64,000 nucleotides of DNA from assembly GCA_014526335.1 (NCBI GenBank), contig JACTAT010000014.1, positions 6,170,393-6,234,392 of the forward strand, written 5' to 3'. This stretch comes from Chrysaora quinquecirrha (Eukaryota > Cnidaria > Scyphozoa > Semaeostomeae > Pelagiidae). Positions 1-15,179 of this stretch are shown here, in pieces (within the stretch, counting starts at the first letter, position 1; every line of letters begins with the position of its first letter). The notes under the pieces were generated by a model, which saw only the letters and a list, made by a program, of their open reading frames with translations, was not told the origin of the DNA and searched no databases. The translations under genes and the position numbers were made by a program.

Positions 1-32
1 TAAGAGTAAAATAAAGCCAGCACAGTATTTAC

Positions 33-80
33 CTGGAAGACATTGTATTTTGATCTTTTACCATCAGTCAAAGTGGCATC
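33..80 (-). CDS. ATM: ATM exon E62, last exon in window
   Basis: A 16-codon exon [16 protein letters not shown] with CAG acceptor and CAG|GTAAAT donor, aligned with human QKKSFEEKYEVFMDVC. Remaining kinase exons are outside the window. Confidence 0.85.
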
Positions 81-3000
81 CTGTAAAAAGCAAAACAAAA
101 CAGATATTTGAATTTCTTGTATAACTAAATTGAAATGAAACAAAAAATGTCATTGGTTCATAGGTTTCCCGCCAAATTACACACAAAGCAAATATCAAGA
201 AGGGTATCGAAGCTTGTTGAAATCGATCTGCTTTATGCATGTGCCGTAAATCCTCGAAGCCCCCGGGGGCCTATTTCAAAAACAGATTTTTTGGTGGGGG
301 CTTACACACTTTTTTTTATAAGAATACCTATTTCAAAAACAGATTTTTGAAAATATTCTTAAATTATTCTTAATCATCAATGGTGGGGGCTTATTCGAGG
401 GGAGGGCTTATTCGAGGGTGGCTTATTTCCAGTTAAGGGGAGGGGAGGGCTTATTCGAGGGAGGAGCTAAGTTCCAGTATGTTTTTGACAGAGTTGAAGA
501 GAGAAAAAACTTACGTGTATTCTATAATCAAAATCAACTGTTTGCCAACAGCCAAGGCTGATTATTGGTTGAATTGATAGTAAAACCTGTCAGCACTAGC
601 TTTTGTAGTGTTTTCATTGGTCAAAAGATGCATTTTAGGCAAAAATATATTCATAAGGCCTTCGAATAATTCCCCATTGGGGCTTATTCGAGGGCAGGGG
701 CTCATTTGCAAAACTGAGTCGTGGGGGGCTTTTTCGGAAGTGGGGGCTTATCTTGGATTCACAGTATGTATGTAAATTAAAAAACTTGATTCAGGCTCTC
801 ACCGATAGTTTTTTTCTGCACTCCATTGCAGTCCAGTCTGTGGGGTTATACCTTGGGTGGGCCCCTCCTTGGCCCCGATTGCCCACAAGGTATTCCCCAA
901 GAGGAACGGTGTTCTCACACCATTCAACTATCCCACTTCTTTGAGATAGAGGAACGACCTAAGATATAAGATAAAAAAAATTCAACAAAAATGCATGAAG
1001 TTCAAATTAATTACACTAAACATTATTAGATATTTCATGTTTCAATTTCTAATAGAAGATAGGACTTTCCTAAAACTTGGAAGACTCTCACAGCCAATAA
1101 TCGCTAAAGAGGAGAAAGGGATTCGGAAGTAATTTTGGATATATCTGTCTAAATACAACGGAGTTTTTATGTGATAAGAATCAAGAGAAGTAGAGTGTTT
1201 CAAGTGACAAATACTCTGTCGGAGTAGAAGGAATTTCATGTTAAAGCCAAGACTTGTGAGTCTAAACTGACTGACCTTATAAGTTCTAATTCTGAGTTCC
1301 CTTTTTCGAGTTTCTGGATTTTCTTTTAGTAGTTTATTGACCATCTCGAAAACTTGCTGCATGACAGCGTCTTGTCTTAGATCGTCTCGTCCCTGGATAA
1401 AAATAAAACAGAAAATGTCAAATAAGTAGGCAGGACTAAATGTAATTTATTCGGATTTGATATGCGACAGGGGCTTGTTGATATTGAAAACCCATTGCAA
1501 ATCAGAGCTAGCTAGCTGTTGCTTGTTTCTCCAATCAGATCATAAGGCATGGTAAAGTGAAAGTTATTCGGAATTGATATATGACAGGGGCGTCTTGATG
1601 TTGCTACCCCCCTCTTGCATTGCATATAAGAGCTAGCTAAGCTTTTGCATGTGTCTCGTGCGTGATTGATAAAAGATATTCGATTCAAAGTAATTCTTTA
1701 ACAGTGTTGCAATAGTGAAGCAGATTAGCTCGTGCGCTTACATTTGCTAGCAATAAATATTTGTCATGAATGGCGAACACTAGGATAGATTTTCCACAAG
1801 TGACAAACCACAATAGATAGGACTCGAACCTTGGCTGAATGACCAGAGAGCCAAAGACGTTTCCACTAAGCTAAGAGCTCAATGAAATCGCCGAGTAACT
1901 CTGCAAGCCATACAGCCCAAGGCTCTCCTCCCGTCTGACTTTGCTGGCAATAAAAATTTTCGCCACGCGGTCATTTTGTATCATTCAAACTGAACATGAA
2001 CTGTGAACAGGGAACGTTTTAAAGTGCTGGTGAAACAACTTTTGATCCCACTCGCCCCCCCCTGTTTTGCTTGATTTATCTGCCTTCTCTTCAAACTCCT
2101 TTTCATGCCTTCAATTTGAGTCTTAGGGCTCTTTTGACTGCATGGACATAGTGTGTTGGTCTGTGGAAAAAACTTCGTTTCTTCTTCAACCCACAAGGAC
2201 CAGAAAAAACAGATATTTTGGCATCGGGCTGGCGCACTGATTGCCTATTCTGTGTTCCTAAAGTCCTTACGATGAGAACAACATTGCCAAATCTCAGTTA
2301 ATAGACAATAATGGCTAAACAGCGCTTTGGGGCTCAATTTGCATTGCCAACCAACATTGCTTATGCCCTGTCGCTTTTGCTTTCCCCTGGAACGAATATT
2401 AATGACTTCGACTTAGCATCCACATTACAGAATGATATAGTTAGTCTCACTAATTTCACACTAAATTCAGAGTGATACGAGTCAAATAATATTCATACAG
2501 CCTTACTGAAATTGCAATCATTTCATGGCCATTAGAGCCAAACTGTGACGTTTATACAGGTATCATTTTAAATAAATATTCAATGGCTCAAATACCAACC
2601 TTGACCAGTTGTCTTCTTCGTTTGCCATCGCTGCCAATGCAAGTTATTACCTTTGGTAGATTGATACCTCCACAATGCGTAAATTTGGCATCGAATCCAG
2701 ATATATAGGTAATGCGTTTGTATTGACAGGAAGGGTCGATCTACAAAATTAAAGTTTTGGGGCAATCATGATGAATGGTTTCATAGAAGGTCAGTGATTC
2801 TTGACTCTTGTCAGGGGAGGACTCCTTCTATAGACCCTGGAAAATGATCAAATACGTATCGTTCTTCAAACATCTGAAAGGTGTTCTGTTCGAATAAATT
2901 GCTCACCGACTATTTTTGCTGGTGACAAGGAGAAAATGTTTAAGAAGTTTTACATAAACAACAAAACAAACTTGGACAAAATTGTTAAGACAATTCTGAA

Positions 3001-6000
3001 AAAGTGCTTCTAGATCCCTTATTGCCCCAATGTAGCCCCCTCCCCCAGTTCAATGTTGGATATTTTGTTTCAGTCACGTCATAAGTAATAGATCCATCAT
3101 GCGGATCAGTGAGAAAGTGATCAACATTGATAAGGGGAGGGGAAAAAACATAGGCCCCGAATTAATATGATTTAGTTTTTGTTTCAACATATTTTGTCAC
3201 AAAATGTGAGTAAATTCTCTTTTCATGAAAGTGACGTTGCCGAACTACTAAACAGGGCTTGTAAAACAAATCTAAAATGTTTTACTTTTAATGCATAATC
3301 CTCTCGCCAGTTCCTTACCTTACATTAAATAGAAGGTTCAAAAAGTATCAGCTATCTTTTAACTAGACAAGCAGATTTTCAGCCTAAGATTCGAATTATT
3401 TTCAGGATAATATTCAGAGCTAGACTTACCGGAATATCCAGTGTTGGTATGGCAACATTCTGTAAATCTTTGAGACTGCGCAAACGTAGTTTACTCGGCA
3501 AGTCGAATTTTCCTGTGGAGAGAAATATCCCAGATGTTGCACCCTGAAATATCTGCATTCATATAATCTTTAAATGGAAATGAGAAATAATCAGGGGGTT
3601 CATACAACTTACCGGTCTGACGTTTCAGGTGTTGTATATCATAGTACGCTAACTCTATGTACGCTTCCATGACAACGAGCATCGAATTCATCAACGCAGC
3701 TTTTGTCTTCTGTAGTCGCCCGAGAACAGCTTTAGCAGACTGGACACGACTCTATGAAATAAATACATCATTACCCCCGGAAAATAACATGATTCTTTCT
3801 TGTTCCAAATATAAAATGTTGTAGTTCCGGGAGTTGAGTTTGAGACTGAACTTACCTCAGTCTTCCCACTATTTTTTGTTTGCGAAGCCTTTCTACTCAA
3901 TTTACTTTTTCTTCCAGTTGAATTGGATGGTTCACTTGCTTCTTCTTCAACATTACAAAGAGCCATTATTACAAACATCACATGATATGGATGCTCCTTC
4001 GCAGCCTTTTCAATCAACTGAAACATTGAAATTCAAGAAAGATACTTCAAGACTTAAACACAGAAAGAAAACATAACCTAGAGAAAAATATAAGACCTCG
4101 CCAAGTAGTCAAACATTGTTTGTCAAACACCTGAAATTTGCGTGTTAAAAAAATGTTTGATCGTTTGGTCACGTCGCAAACATTGCTCTTCAAAATTTCA
4201 TGCTTGCAAAAGGCTGAAAATGTTTCCGAAGTTAAAAACATTGCTTAGAAATTCTGCTCGTCCAGCAATGTTTTGTGACGTTGCAAAATGGCAAAACATT
4301 GCCTCAAGCGAAATGAAATAAAGAGTGATTTCCGTACTTAATCTGGTGGAAAAATAGATAATAAAGTTTATTTCAAAATTCAAACCTGCTCCAGATTATT
4401 TTTAAATTGCGTATTTTCCAAATTATTTCCATTTCCCATCCTGGCAGCAAGCTGGTACATCATGGGAATAAATTTTCTTGACTGAATTTTAGAAACACAA
4501 TCCTAAAAATCAGTGATAACGATTCGTTAACCTTTAAGTACCAAATCATGGAAAATGTTCGTGAATCGGTGAAGGTAAAATGGTGTATTTACGGACAGTC
4601 ACTAGGATCTCTGTAGTAGGTTAACTAATCGAGACCTCGACCCTGGCTGTGACAATACCGTGGCTTGGCTCGAAGCAAATAGGGCAAAATTCATATGGTA
4701 TGGTTCACTTTCTTTATGAGAGACATCTTGAAGTCCAGCTCAACGCCCGGTTACATAAATGCTGTGATTCTTATTAGCGATATCTATTATATAATTAAAT
4801 TTTCTCCAACATAGGCTATTCCTTACCTTCATGATTTGATTTACAAAACATTCGTTGCAATTCTCGAGCCATAACGAACACAGACGAAAGACGTGCAAGT
4901 CATAATGGTCCTAGAATTAAGAGAAAAGTCATTAATAAGAATAAGAAATATTATCGTATAAGGGCAGAATTAACGGCATGTTTTGTTCGCTGGATCTCAA
5001 GACCCGAAGTCCCAGACCCCAGGACCTCAGAACTAAAAATACTGGAATCTTTTCAGAATGTCCTTTGAACTAACATAAATCATATCCTATAATGACACGG
5101 TTTAAATAAGGTCACAGGCGATTTATTATTGGGAAGCAAATCTGTATATGTGGTCATAATATTGACTTGCATGGACTGGAGATAAATTAAGCCAGACTGG
5201 AAGCAAACTTCTTGTAGCCTGAGTGGTAATATTAGTTGTACTATTTCCCTTAAAGTTTTGTGGCTTTTGAATCAAGCCAACATGCTGATCAACAAGACTG
5301 CTCTCCCTCAAGACAGCTGATCAAATCTCCGAAGGGGTAACACAACAGAAACTTACCCCATCCCACAAACAGCGTGTATCATTTTCAAACGCTTTACAAA
5401 AATGCCTGACAAGCAAATTTCAAATATTTTACAAACAATGTTTGTTCTTTGCGCCAGGAACTATAAGACTCCAAGCGAAAATCGAGCTCTTGGTGACTGT
5501 CAACTACTGGTTTTTAGTTCAGAAGTCGACGATTCCAAAACAGTTAAGTGAACAGTTGGCCTTGCTCTAGCAATCTTATTGAACCGATCAACATGGGTTG
5601 TCAAGCATTGACCCTTTCATAGAGGGACATCTTCGAGTATTTCAGCATTCATAAGTTGATATTAAACCAATAAAAGCGATAGATAGCAAATAGAGGTCAG
5701 ACAAGTTAAAGTCGACATACCCCACCACATAAGCATCGTACATAATTTTCCAAAGCTTTCTGTAGAAATTGTTTTCGATCTTTGACCATTTGTTGTAACT
5801 CAGTCTCATCTTCATCCCTCTGTGCCAGTAGTCTCCGATAGTATCTTGTCCTAAACGAATATCATTCAATATTACACTGACATATATTGCTTTTGAATAC
5901 ACACCATCTAGAGGCTGATGTCGTTGCCTCGAAGAAATGTTTTTCTATTACATTTTTTTAATTGTAAACTAGAGATTAGTATAGTACACTCTTTTTATTT

Positions 6001-9000
6001 TATAAGAACCAGGAAATTTTGATTGAGGCTGGCTGTTCTTAAGTTTTTGCCTTTTTTGAGCCTGAAATGTTCTTAATCTGTTCTTAATTCTTTGGTTATT
6101 GAGACATCTAGATTTTATCAGTGAATGTCTTTATTGGTAATAGGGTTGTGTAAAAATGGAGCATGCTTGTCCAGTTCACTGTTTGCTTGCTTTTCACGTT
6201 GTCTGACTCTCGTAATTTCATATATAGCTAATATTCTCAGGGCTTATGAAAAGGCCCAGCCTCAGCTTGTTCTTATTTTGTTCTTAAAATCTGGGCAAAA
6301 TCCAGGCTCGTGTTCTTATAAAATTGTTCTTATAAAAAAAGAGTGTATTAATCTTTTTTAACTATTATTGCACGACCCCCCGAAAACAGTCATCCTGACA
6401 GATGGAGCAATCATGGGTAACCGAATGAAAAGAAATAAAAAAATTGGTAAAAGTAAAATTGGTACCTGGCCTAAGTTACGGAAACTCAAGCAGTTAGGCT
6501 CATATCACATGAGCACTAATTCCGAGGGGCAATTCACTCCTTGGAAGATCGTACATCCTTAGCTTGAATCTCTAACGGTCCCAATCTTGTAAGGATCCTT
6601 TTGTTTCAATAGGAATCTCATACGCTTTTTGAGCAGTGAAATGCCCCTCGACTAATTCACATTTTGCCTTTATGAATAATTTCTACAACCGCCCCATTTT
6701 CAAAAGCCAGAAAAGGTTTTACATTTATGATAGAAAATGCACAAGAAAATGTGAAAATGTGCAAGAAAATATGAAAACATTTACGAAAGAAAAAATTTTA
6801 ATTTTTGATTTCCCAATTCTAGTTCAAAGTAAAAGATTAGCCTTTCAGAAGCTGAAAACTTAGAAAGAGATACACAGGGTGTATTTTTTGGTAACCTTCT
6901 GTTTTCAGCGGACTTCCAAATTCCAAAAATGGTAGACTTGGCAGGAAAAAGTTTCCGGTACCAAAACAATATGGTTGCCGAAAACGGTGGGCTGATCAGA
7001 AATCCTCGACTTAAACCATTCATTTTAAGCGAGAACTAGATTCCTTGCGATGTCTGCGAAACCTTCCAGCTTCGGGGGCAGAAGGTTTTGGAGGCCTGCG
7101 AAACCTGTCGTTTTCAGAAGACAGTACCAAAAAATACGTTTCGACGTCTAATGAAAGGAGAAAGCGTCTGCTGAAAACAGAATGTGACCAAAAAAATACG
7201 CCCTTACGTGGAGCTGCCTCCAGATTTGTCCATTTCTTCAAGGCGGTCAATCTCTTCCTAAACAAAAATAAGTATGCTTTAAAAACTGTCCTTCTGTTTT
7301 ATTTGTTAGCAAAAAACGGCGCTTAATTTCAAAATAAAAAAATATAGGGAAAAAATAATCAGTAAAAGATATTCTGCAGTGCATAAATTTCAAACGGTTT
7401 CCTTCTTACGAGTGGCTGCCAATTACTTCCATTTTACTGCATAGACCAACCCGAATACTCAAGTGGAGTGACTGCCCCCACGACTAGGTAGAAGCCCTCC
7501 CCAACCGGCATCCCTCACAAGGATTGCCAAGCAGACGCAGAAATGCTGATCTCTTACCTTCAGAGTGGTGGTTCACCGGTCGACTGGCACTCAGAAAATA
7601 GGACTCAATGGTCGGAGGCATGAATGCAGCCTGATGCACTAACCTAGACTTATTATCTTCCTCCAAATCTTTCGGAAACAGCTACTAACAACTACAACAA
7701 CATGCAGCTGTTTCCTCAGAGTAGAAGCGGAGGTAGTAGGCTGTGGAGGAGCGAGGAGGAGCGTAGATGATGACAAGTGTTGCAAGTCTAGCATGCTCAC
7801 AGAAGACTGAGCAATCAACCAATCAGATTCGCTGATATCAATAAGGCATCAGTGTAGCGAATTGCTGTGGTCGTTGGTCTGGATTTTATTAGCGGAATAC
7901 GAGACTCTGCAATAAGTATAGCACTAACCTACCATCTACAAACAACCGCTTGTAATAGCAAAACAGGATTGGAACTGAAGCTTTTATCAAGTACTGGTGA
8001 GAATCTGATGGCAGTTGGAATACGTTATATTTATCATGCTCATTTAATTTCATTGCATTGATCAATTGAAAATGGACCTGTGAAATGAATAGATGCAGTG
8101 TAATGCACTAACCTTCCTTCTAGGTACTGTAATCATTATTTAAGATAGAAAACAAATATGTAAAACCTACCTTGACTTTTTTAATAACAGACTGTTTGTG
8201 CTCAAAGGTCGATGATTTGATGTATTCCTGAATGCCTTTGTATTGAGAGTCTGCATATTTAGCTAACACAAAGTAGGCCTACAAAAGAGAAGACGTGTAA
8301 GTTATGGCAAACAAGATAGAAATAGCAGCATTTAAAGGTACTTACAAGTATTTGGGAGTGGTAGCTGGAAGTATTACCCATAAACATGAATAATCTCAAG
8401 CCTAAGGAACGAACCATAGAAAAAGAGGACTGCAGTAAACTAACGAATTTGAAACTTAGGAACATCATCGTGGACTACGGACCTTTTACTAAAAAAGAGG
8501 AACAGGACCTTGAGTGCCACCAGGAAACAGGGTCCTGAACTAGGACCAGGGGAAAAAACTCCTCAAGGTCAGACAACAGGAGCTAATTGGAGATACACAT
8601 CTAGGGGCAGGAGTATTGAAAAGGAATTTAGAATGACTTTTCTCAACAACTTGCATACACAGTCCTTGTCAGGCGGAAGTCCTTGAAGCAGTGGTCCTTG
8701 CCAGGCAGTCGTTAGAGACGGGCATGGGCTAGTTATCCATAATTTAGTTATATATTAGCTATATCTAGCAATTGAAAATTGACCTATCAAGTGATAAGCG
8801 ATTGAAATTACGTAGCTATGAAGGAAATACCTCTGTAGGGCTTTTTGCCTCAGTGCAGTCTGAGTCTTCAAGCAAACAAGCAGCCTAAAAAGTGAAAGAA
8901 ATTTAATGTTTGGCATTTGGCATCAACAGTTATCCAGACAACGGTTGTATGAAGTTGAAAGAATGAGAGACAAGCCTGATAATGACATTGAAATACACGT

Positions 9001-12000
9001 TTCATACAGATCTGAAGTGCCACACCATGATTAGAATCATGCGACATGATTATCCAAAACACAAACAACAACTGGCATTCAACTGGGTTCAAACATGCAT
9101 TTTTCAAATAATCCTAGATGCAAAAAGCTCGTACGAAATGATAAGAATTAGTGCATTGTGAAGGGCATTGCAATGCAAAGGGCTACCACAATAACTACCA
9201 CAAAAATTTAACGCTTGTGTCTATATTATAATAAGTGCCAAAAGTACCAAACCAGAGACACTTAATGATAAAGATGCCTGTATCATGCGGATGTGTGAAG
9301 TGTGCAGTTTTAGTGGTCTTTCTAGTCCGCAATGTCGGAAGCGCTTTACTCCACATTGCCATGTTTGCATTGCAATTGTATAGAGTTCCATAGAGTTTAT
9401 TGTAGAAGAAACAAATTCTCTTTTGAACACTTTCTTTGACATTATCAGCGTCTAAAAATTGCATTCACTTGAAATTTATGTGAATCTGGTTTAGAAATTA
9501 GCAACAATTGCACTGCTCGCCTAAAGTCACTGCTCGCCAAAATTCAACTATTTTTACTCCAGCGGTAACTGGAAAACCCCAAGGGGAGATGGGGGCTTAT
9601 TCCCTCTTGTAGCACACATAAGACCAAGAAGTACAGTTCCATCGACAAAATAAATGAGCAGATAGTAACTAGATAACTTACATGTTCCATGTAGTTTTCG
9701 ATAATAATTGAGGATTTTCTGATCTGCTTTCGGCAAGCCAATGTCCGTACAATCCTAAAGCCGCAGGATAATAATCTAACGCAGAACGATCTTTGCCCTG
9801 CAGAGAAGAAAACGATATCTTAACGCTGAAGAGCAATAATGTAGCTAGCAAAAGAACTCGCTCTACCGACAACAAGTAGATATCTACCTTTTCACAGATT
9901 CTCAGGAGAGACTTCAAATGATTCACTGCCCTATTGGGTTCGCCACGATCCCAAAACATCTTCGCCTCTTCGATTTTCCATTCCGAGGGCATCTTTGATA
10001 TTGATTCCAACTGTCTAATTTCGGAAATCTGGCGTTCACAAATCTAAAATGAGGAAGCTAGCATCAGAAAACAGAACTCTGTTATGAACCCATTGCGGGT
10101 CTAAATTTGATAGCGAAATAGATAGATAATGCAACGCACGTACTCTAGCCCTGATATACACTCCTCGTAGCTTACGTATAAGCAATTTGGTACTACCCAA
10201 CCCAGACACGTAGTCTAAACTGCAATAATGGCCATAACGGAAACGTTCGGCATAGAACCAACAAAGCACTAATGCTAAAACTTTTCCTAAGTTTATACTA
10301 GACATACAGAGCTACATAGATACATAGATACTTATTTTAACAAAGTCCAGTCCCCATTCAACGATAGAAATAGATGTAAAATCATTGCGTATGCCTATAT
10401 CATCCCGCCGCTGTACTGAACATCCACCGCTGTACTCATGGTATCCCTCCGATGTACTGATGGTATCCCTCCGATGTACTGATGGTATCCCTCCGCTGTA
10501 CTGATGATATCCCTCCACTCTACTTATAACATCCCTCCCCTGTACTGCACAACCATCGCTGTACTGCACAACCACCGCTGACGTTATCTGGGTGTTTACG
10601 ATTATAACTAAATTCTAAAAAGCAAAAACCCCACCTGGTATTTTTTGGCTTCTCTTGCTAAAGTAGCAGTGCGTAGTAATTGGTGATATGCAACATTTGT
10701 TACTTCATCTTTGATTGAATCTACAAAACTTTCTTTGGTTCTTTCTTTTGCTAACGTTGCTTTGATAGCAGCAGATTTAACAGACAACGCTAGTTCGTAA
10801 TACTGGAAATCATTGTCAAGGGTTGCCATATCATTGGGATTCCAATCCAGAGTTTTGCTGCAAACCAAGAACAAAGAAATTCTTCATTAACGGAAGAGAG
10901 TACGTTATGACATGTAGATATGTTTAAAAAGTGAAGCTTGATTGCTATTATTATGTAAACATCAATCAGCTTATGGAATAAAGCGGGATTTCCGATAGAA
11001 TTAGTTGAAGACTCAACTAAAATGCTAGAGAGAGAGATGACTGCCAAACCAGGAGGGAAATGAATTATGGATGGATGAGCAGCCAAGATTGTACAGACAC
11101 ATCCACTATAATGTAAACACAGAACGGACACAGACCCTATATTATGGGTAATAACAAGCGGAATACGAGAGTAATAAGACTTTCTAGGCCATATTATTGC
11201 TTGAAATCGCACTTCGGTCATCTTCGATGCAATATTAACACTATTTTGTCTCAAATAAAGTGAACTTATTCAGGTTTCTTCAGTTTCCCATCCTGTTATA
11301 TTGATATTTACAATTATACCCATGTTAGGAGAATTCAAGGATCAAAACCCACCGATTTGGGTGGCACATATCCCAACCAAAATCATATCACCGCATTTAT
11401 TCGAAGAAACACCTACTCTCGAAAAGGCGTCCTCTTAACCATCAGTTTGGTCCCAGACACGCCTTTTATAGTGATGTGCAGGCCCTTGATGGCAGGAATC
11501 AGGAGAAATCTTTTGCTAGTTGCTACAAAACTTAGTCTTCGCCCGAACGCTAGTTTATTCATAAATTTTCAAATAATTACTCCTCTGTTAGACCGATCAC
11601 TTAATCAGACTGGCACTTTATCGAGGAAATACTACGGCAAATACCCCAGGGGCTATCAATAATAAATATAAATTACTACAGTGAATATTGTACTATTAAG
11701 AAAACATAAAATTGGAAGATAATAATCTTGCTTACCCAAAATATTGGGTCCCGTAGCTCTCCAGTCCAGTAACAGCATGAAGTTTCGATAGAAATTGATA
11801 AAGATAAGTCGTTGATACATTGCCAGAGATTTTGTCATCAGATAATACGATCAACCTTGCCTCATCCATTAAGAATCTAAACTGTGCTTCATCGCCTTCT
11901 TTTAGTGCAAGAATACTATTGTAGATATTCTCAGAAAGTCCGGTTGTTTCTTGAACGGTTGATCTGTGGGATAAAAGAATTTCATGTTAGTAGAAATGAT

Positions 12001-15000
12001 TTCAAAACTCACGTTAGCAATGCACGATGACAAGCAATTTTAGCTAATACACTGCACCCTGACTGAAAATTTGTTCATTCATGGTGAAATCAGAAAGCTG
12101 ATTAAAAGATGGGATATCAGCATTTTCATCAGACGACGATAGGAGACGGAGCTCTCCCAAACTGTGTGCGACTACACGTGCTCCATCTGTAATTATTAAC
12201 TATAGTAGAGGCCCTATTGTCTCTGACATCTTTCTTCTTCTTTTCATGTACGTTGTTCTTTACAACTTCATGTTCCTTACAGTTTTTCTCAAATCATTAC
12301 GATTATGACATAGATTTTCTGGTTTTCAATCATTAAATTTATATCTTGAAATTCAAGGTTGGCATCACTATTTTCAGGATTTGTCTAATGTAGCTGAGCT
12401 ATGTTTCCTTTGGACATCCTGCTGGTCAAACAACTCATAAAGTTTAGCAAACTGCAAAATACCAGCATTGTAAGTAGGTATTTGCATTGCCTGAGACTAA
12501 CTGCAGTCTCAAAGCATTATTTCAAACCTTAGCTACGAGTCATTGTGGTTTACAATCACCTTGAATTAGTCTCTAAATCCCAAACTCCATTCCTCCATGC
12601 TGCTTCAAAACGCAATTCTTCAAACTAAAAGAACAACAAATAATGGTCCAAAATAATACTATCTAACCAACAAGCTTTTCAATAAATCAATGTGGTACGA
12701 AGGACAAAGTGAAAGTGAAATCGGGGGTCATTTCACTCCTCGAATATGGGATTCCTATTGAAACAAAGTATCCAACAAAAAATCCTACGAAAAGAATAGA
12801 GATTCCACCTTAGGGTTCCTGAGATCCTAGGAGTAAATTGCCCCAAGAGTGAAATGGCGTAATTAGCGCCAGTCACTAAGATCCAAGAAGCAGATGAACT
12901 AGTTAGACTTTGACTATTGCTGTGGCGCTACAGTAACGGGAGCTGGAGTCCCGACACTGAACTCCTGTCACTAGCTGCAGCTTGGTCAGATAAAGATGCC
13001 ACAACTCCTTCAAGTAAAACTACATTTCACGATGCTACATGAAAACTACGTTACCTCTGCGGAGCTTGCCATCTGAGTTTGATCAAGACCATGGGTGTAT
13101 TTTAACATGATGTGGTGCAATCCTGATCTTTCCAAGTTCTAAAAAAACAATGGAAAAAGCCTGAATGTGACGGAAAGATTCCATGGTAAAAACATACTGA
13201 AAAATATTCACGCAAGTATTAAGAGCCTTCTGATATCTCGAGCCTACTGCTTTCAAGCATTTTAGGCCCTGCCCGAAGATCGAAAATTGTTCGTGCAACA
13301 TTTGAGATTTGCAGTACAAGAAATGTTCGGCTGTTTTGCCCAACATAAAATATTGCTCCGAGGGGCGATTCGCTCCTTGAAATCTCGTTCACCCTTCCTA
13401 GAACAATTTGTTTTCACAGAAATCTCTTGGAAATCCTTTTGTTTTCATAAAAATCTCGTACACCTTTTCGAGGAATGAATTGCCTCTCGCATTGCTTGAC
13501 AAGCAGAATTCACTTAGCAATGTCTTTGAAAACTTCAAAAACACTTTGTGCTTGTGTCGAGCAAAATATTTTTGACGCGCAATGTTTTATGATGCGGCTA
13601 AACGGTCACATATTGTGCCTGACAAGCAAATTTCAAATGCTTGACAAGCAATGCCTGATCGTTTGGCCAGGCCCTTAGAGAAAGTTATAGGCGTCAGAAC
13701 ATTGTTAGTTATTTATTTTCTTTTCATGTCTACTGACTGATCTGTAGTATTTCGTCTATAAAGATATGCAACCAATACGAAATATCAAGAAGAGAAAAAC
13801 TATTTTCAGGAAGACACCCTACGTTTGTATCTCGAAAAATTTTAGCAAAAGGAACAAACGTCATTTGTACCTTGACTAAGTCCAGTTGAGCGCCATAGTC
13901 TTCACTTTTATATCTAAGTCTTGCGTCACTAAAATCAACGATTCTATCGATAAAAATGCAAGAAGGAACAACAGATCGGCATTAACACCATCTTTACAAT
14001 ACCTACGATACCCACACACCAGGGGCAGCCTACCTCTTGAGAATCTCGCACACCCTTACCGTAAATTCTATTAACTTCACAGAAATCCCTTGGAAATCCT
14101 TTTGTTTGAACAGTAATCTCGTACACCCTTTTGAAGATGGATCTTCCCCTCACCCTCACATTACAATGCACGAAATATTCCATCTAAATATTCCTAAAAC
14201 AAATGCTTGTCCAACCTCGTCCCCAGGGTGAATAGGCCTCTACGTGAAACTCCGCTGTCCATATTCGATATCAATATATATCAATTTGAGCCGACCCAAA
14301 CCCTCTTTAAAATGTCTATTCACGGGTAAACAATGGAATAGAATTGTAAGGTTCTTACATAGTGCTTTCCCGAACTCTTTTTCGTGCTCATATGCTTTTA
14401 TTCTCGTTGAAATATCTGTTGAGCAGCCTGTGTCGACACCATAGATACCATCTGGTTCCCCTATGTTCCCACATGCTTCAAATAACAACCGCTGACATGA
14501 GGCTCTGTTGTTTGAATCGCCACTGCTATTGCTTATGGCCTCCCATTGGGATCCTTGACTCGAGGTTAATGAATCTTGGTCTGAATTTCGATCAATGTTG
14601 CTCCTAAAACAACAGAATGTCTGAAGAAGAACAAAAACAGGACACAAAGTGCTGAATTATATAATAGGCAAGCAATGCAAGGGATCTAGGGTAAGACTAC
14701 CGCCGCAAGTATAAGCAAAACCAGAGTTATTGCATCTATTCGCACTACTGTGGTGGATACGCATTACTGTGGTGGTATTTTTGCGCACTGTGGTGGATAC
14801 GAAATCACAGCAAAAGTCTATAGATCAAGCAAGAAACAACCACAAAATTCACCACATCTAGCATAATAACCCACCACATCAATCATAATAAACCATCAAG
14901 AATAATAACCCATAACTGTGGAGTGGGTGACCAAGCTTCTCAGTCAGTTCTCGTTAGACAGCTGAGGTTAAGCTTGGTCGTGTGAGGTCTGCATCTGAAT

Positions 15001-15147
15001 GGAAGACTTTCCAGATGGATGACAAACAACTCACTCTGCCATCCTTCGGAAGGGACGTTCAACTAGGGGTCCCATGCCTGGATACGGCATGCATAGAAGC
15101 CTAAATAAACTGAAAAGCTAGAATTAACAGCCTACTTTAAATAAAGT

Positions 15148-15179
<32 letters not shown>

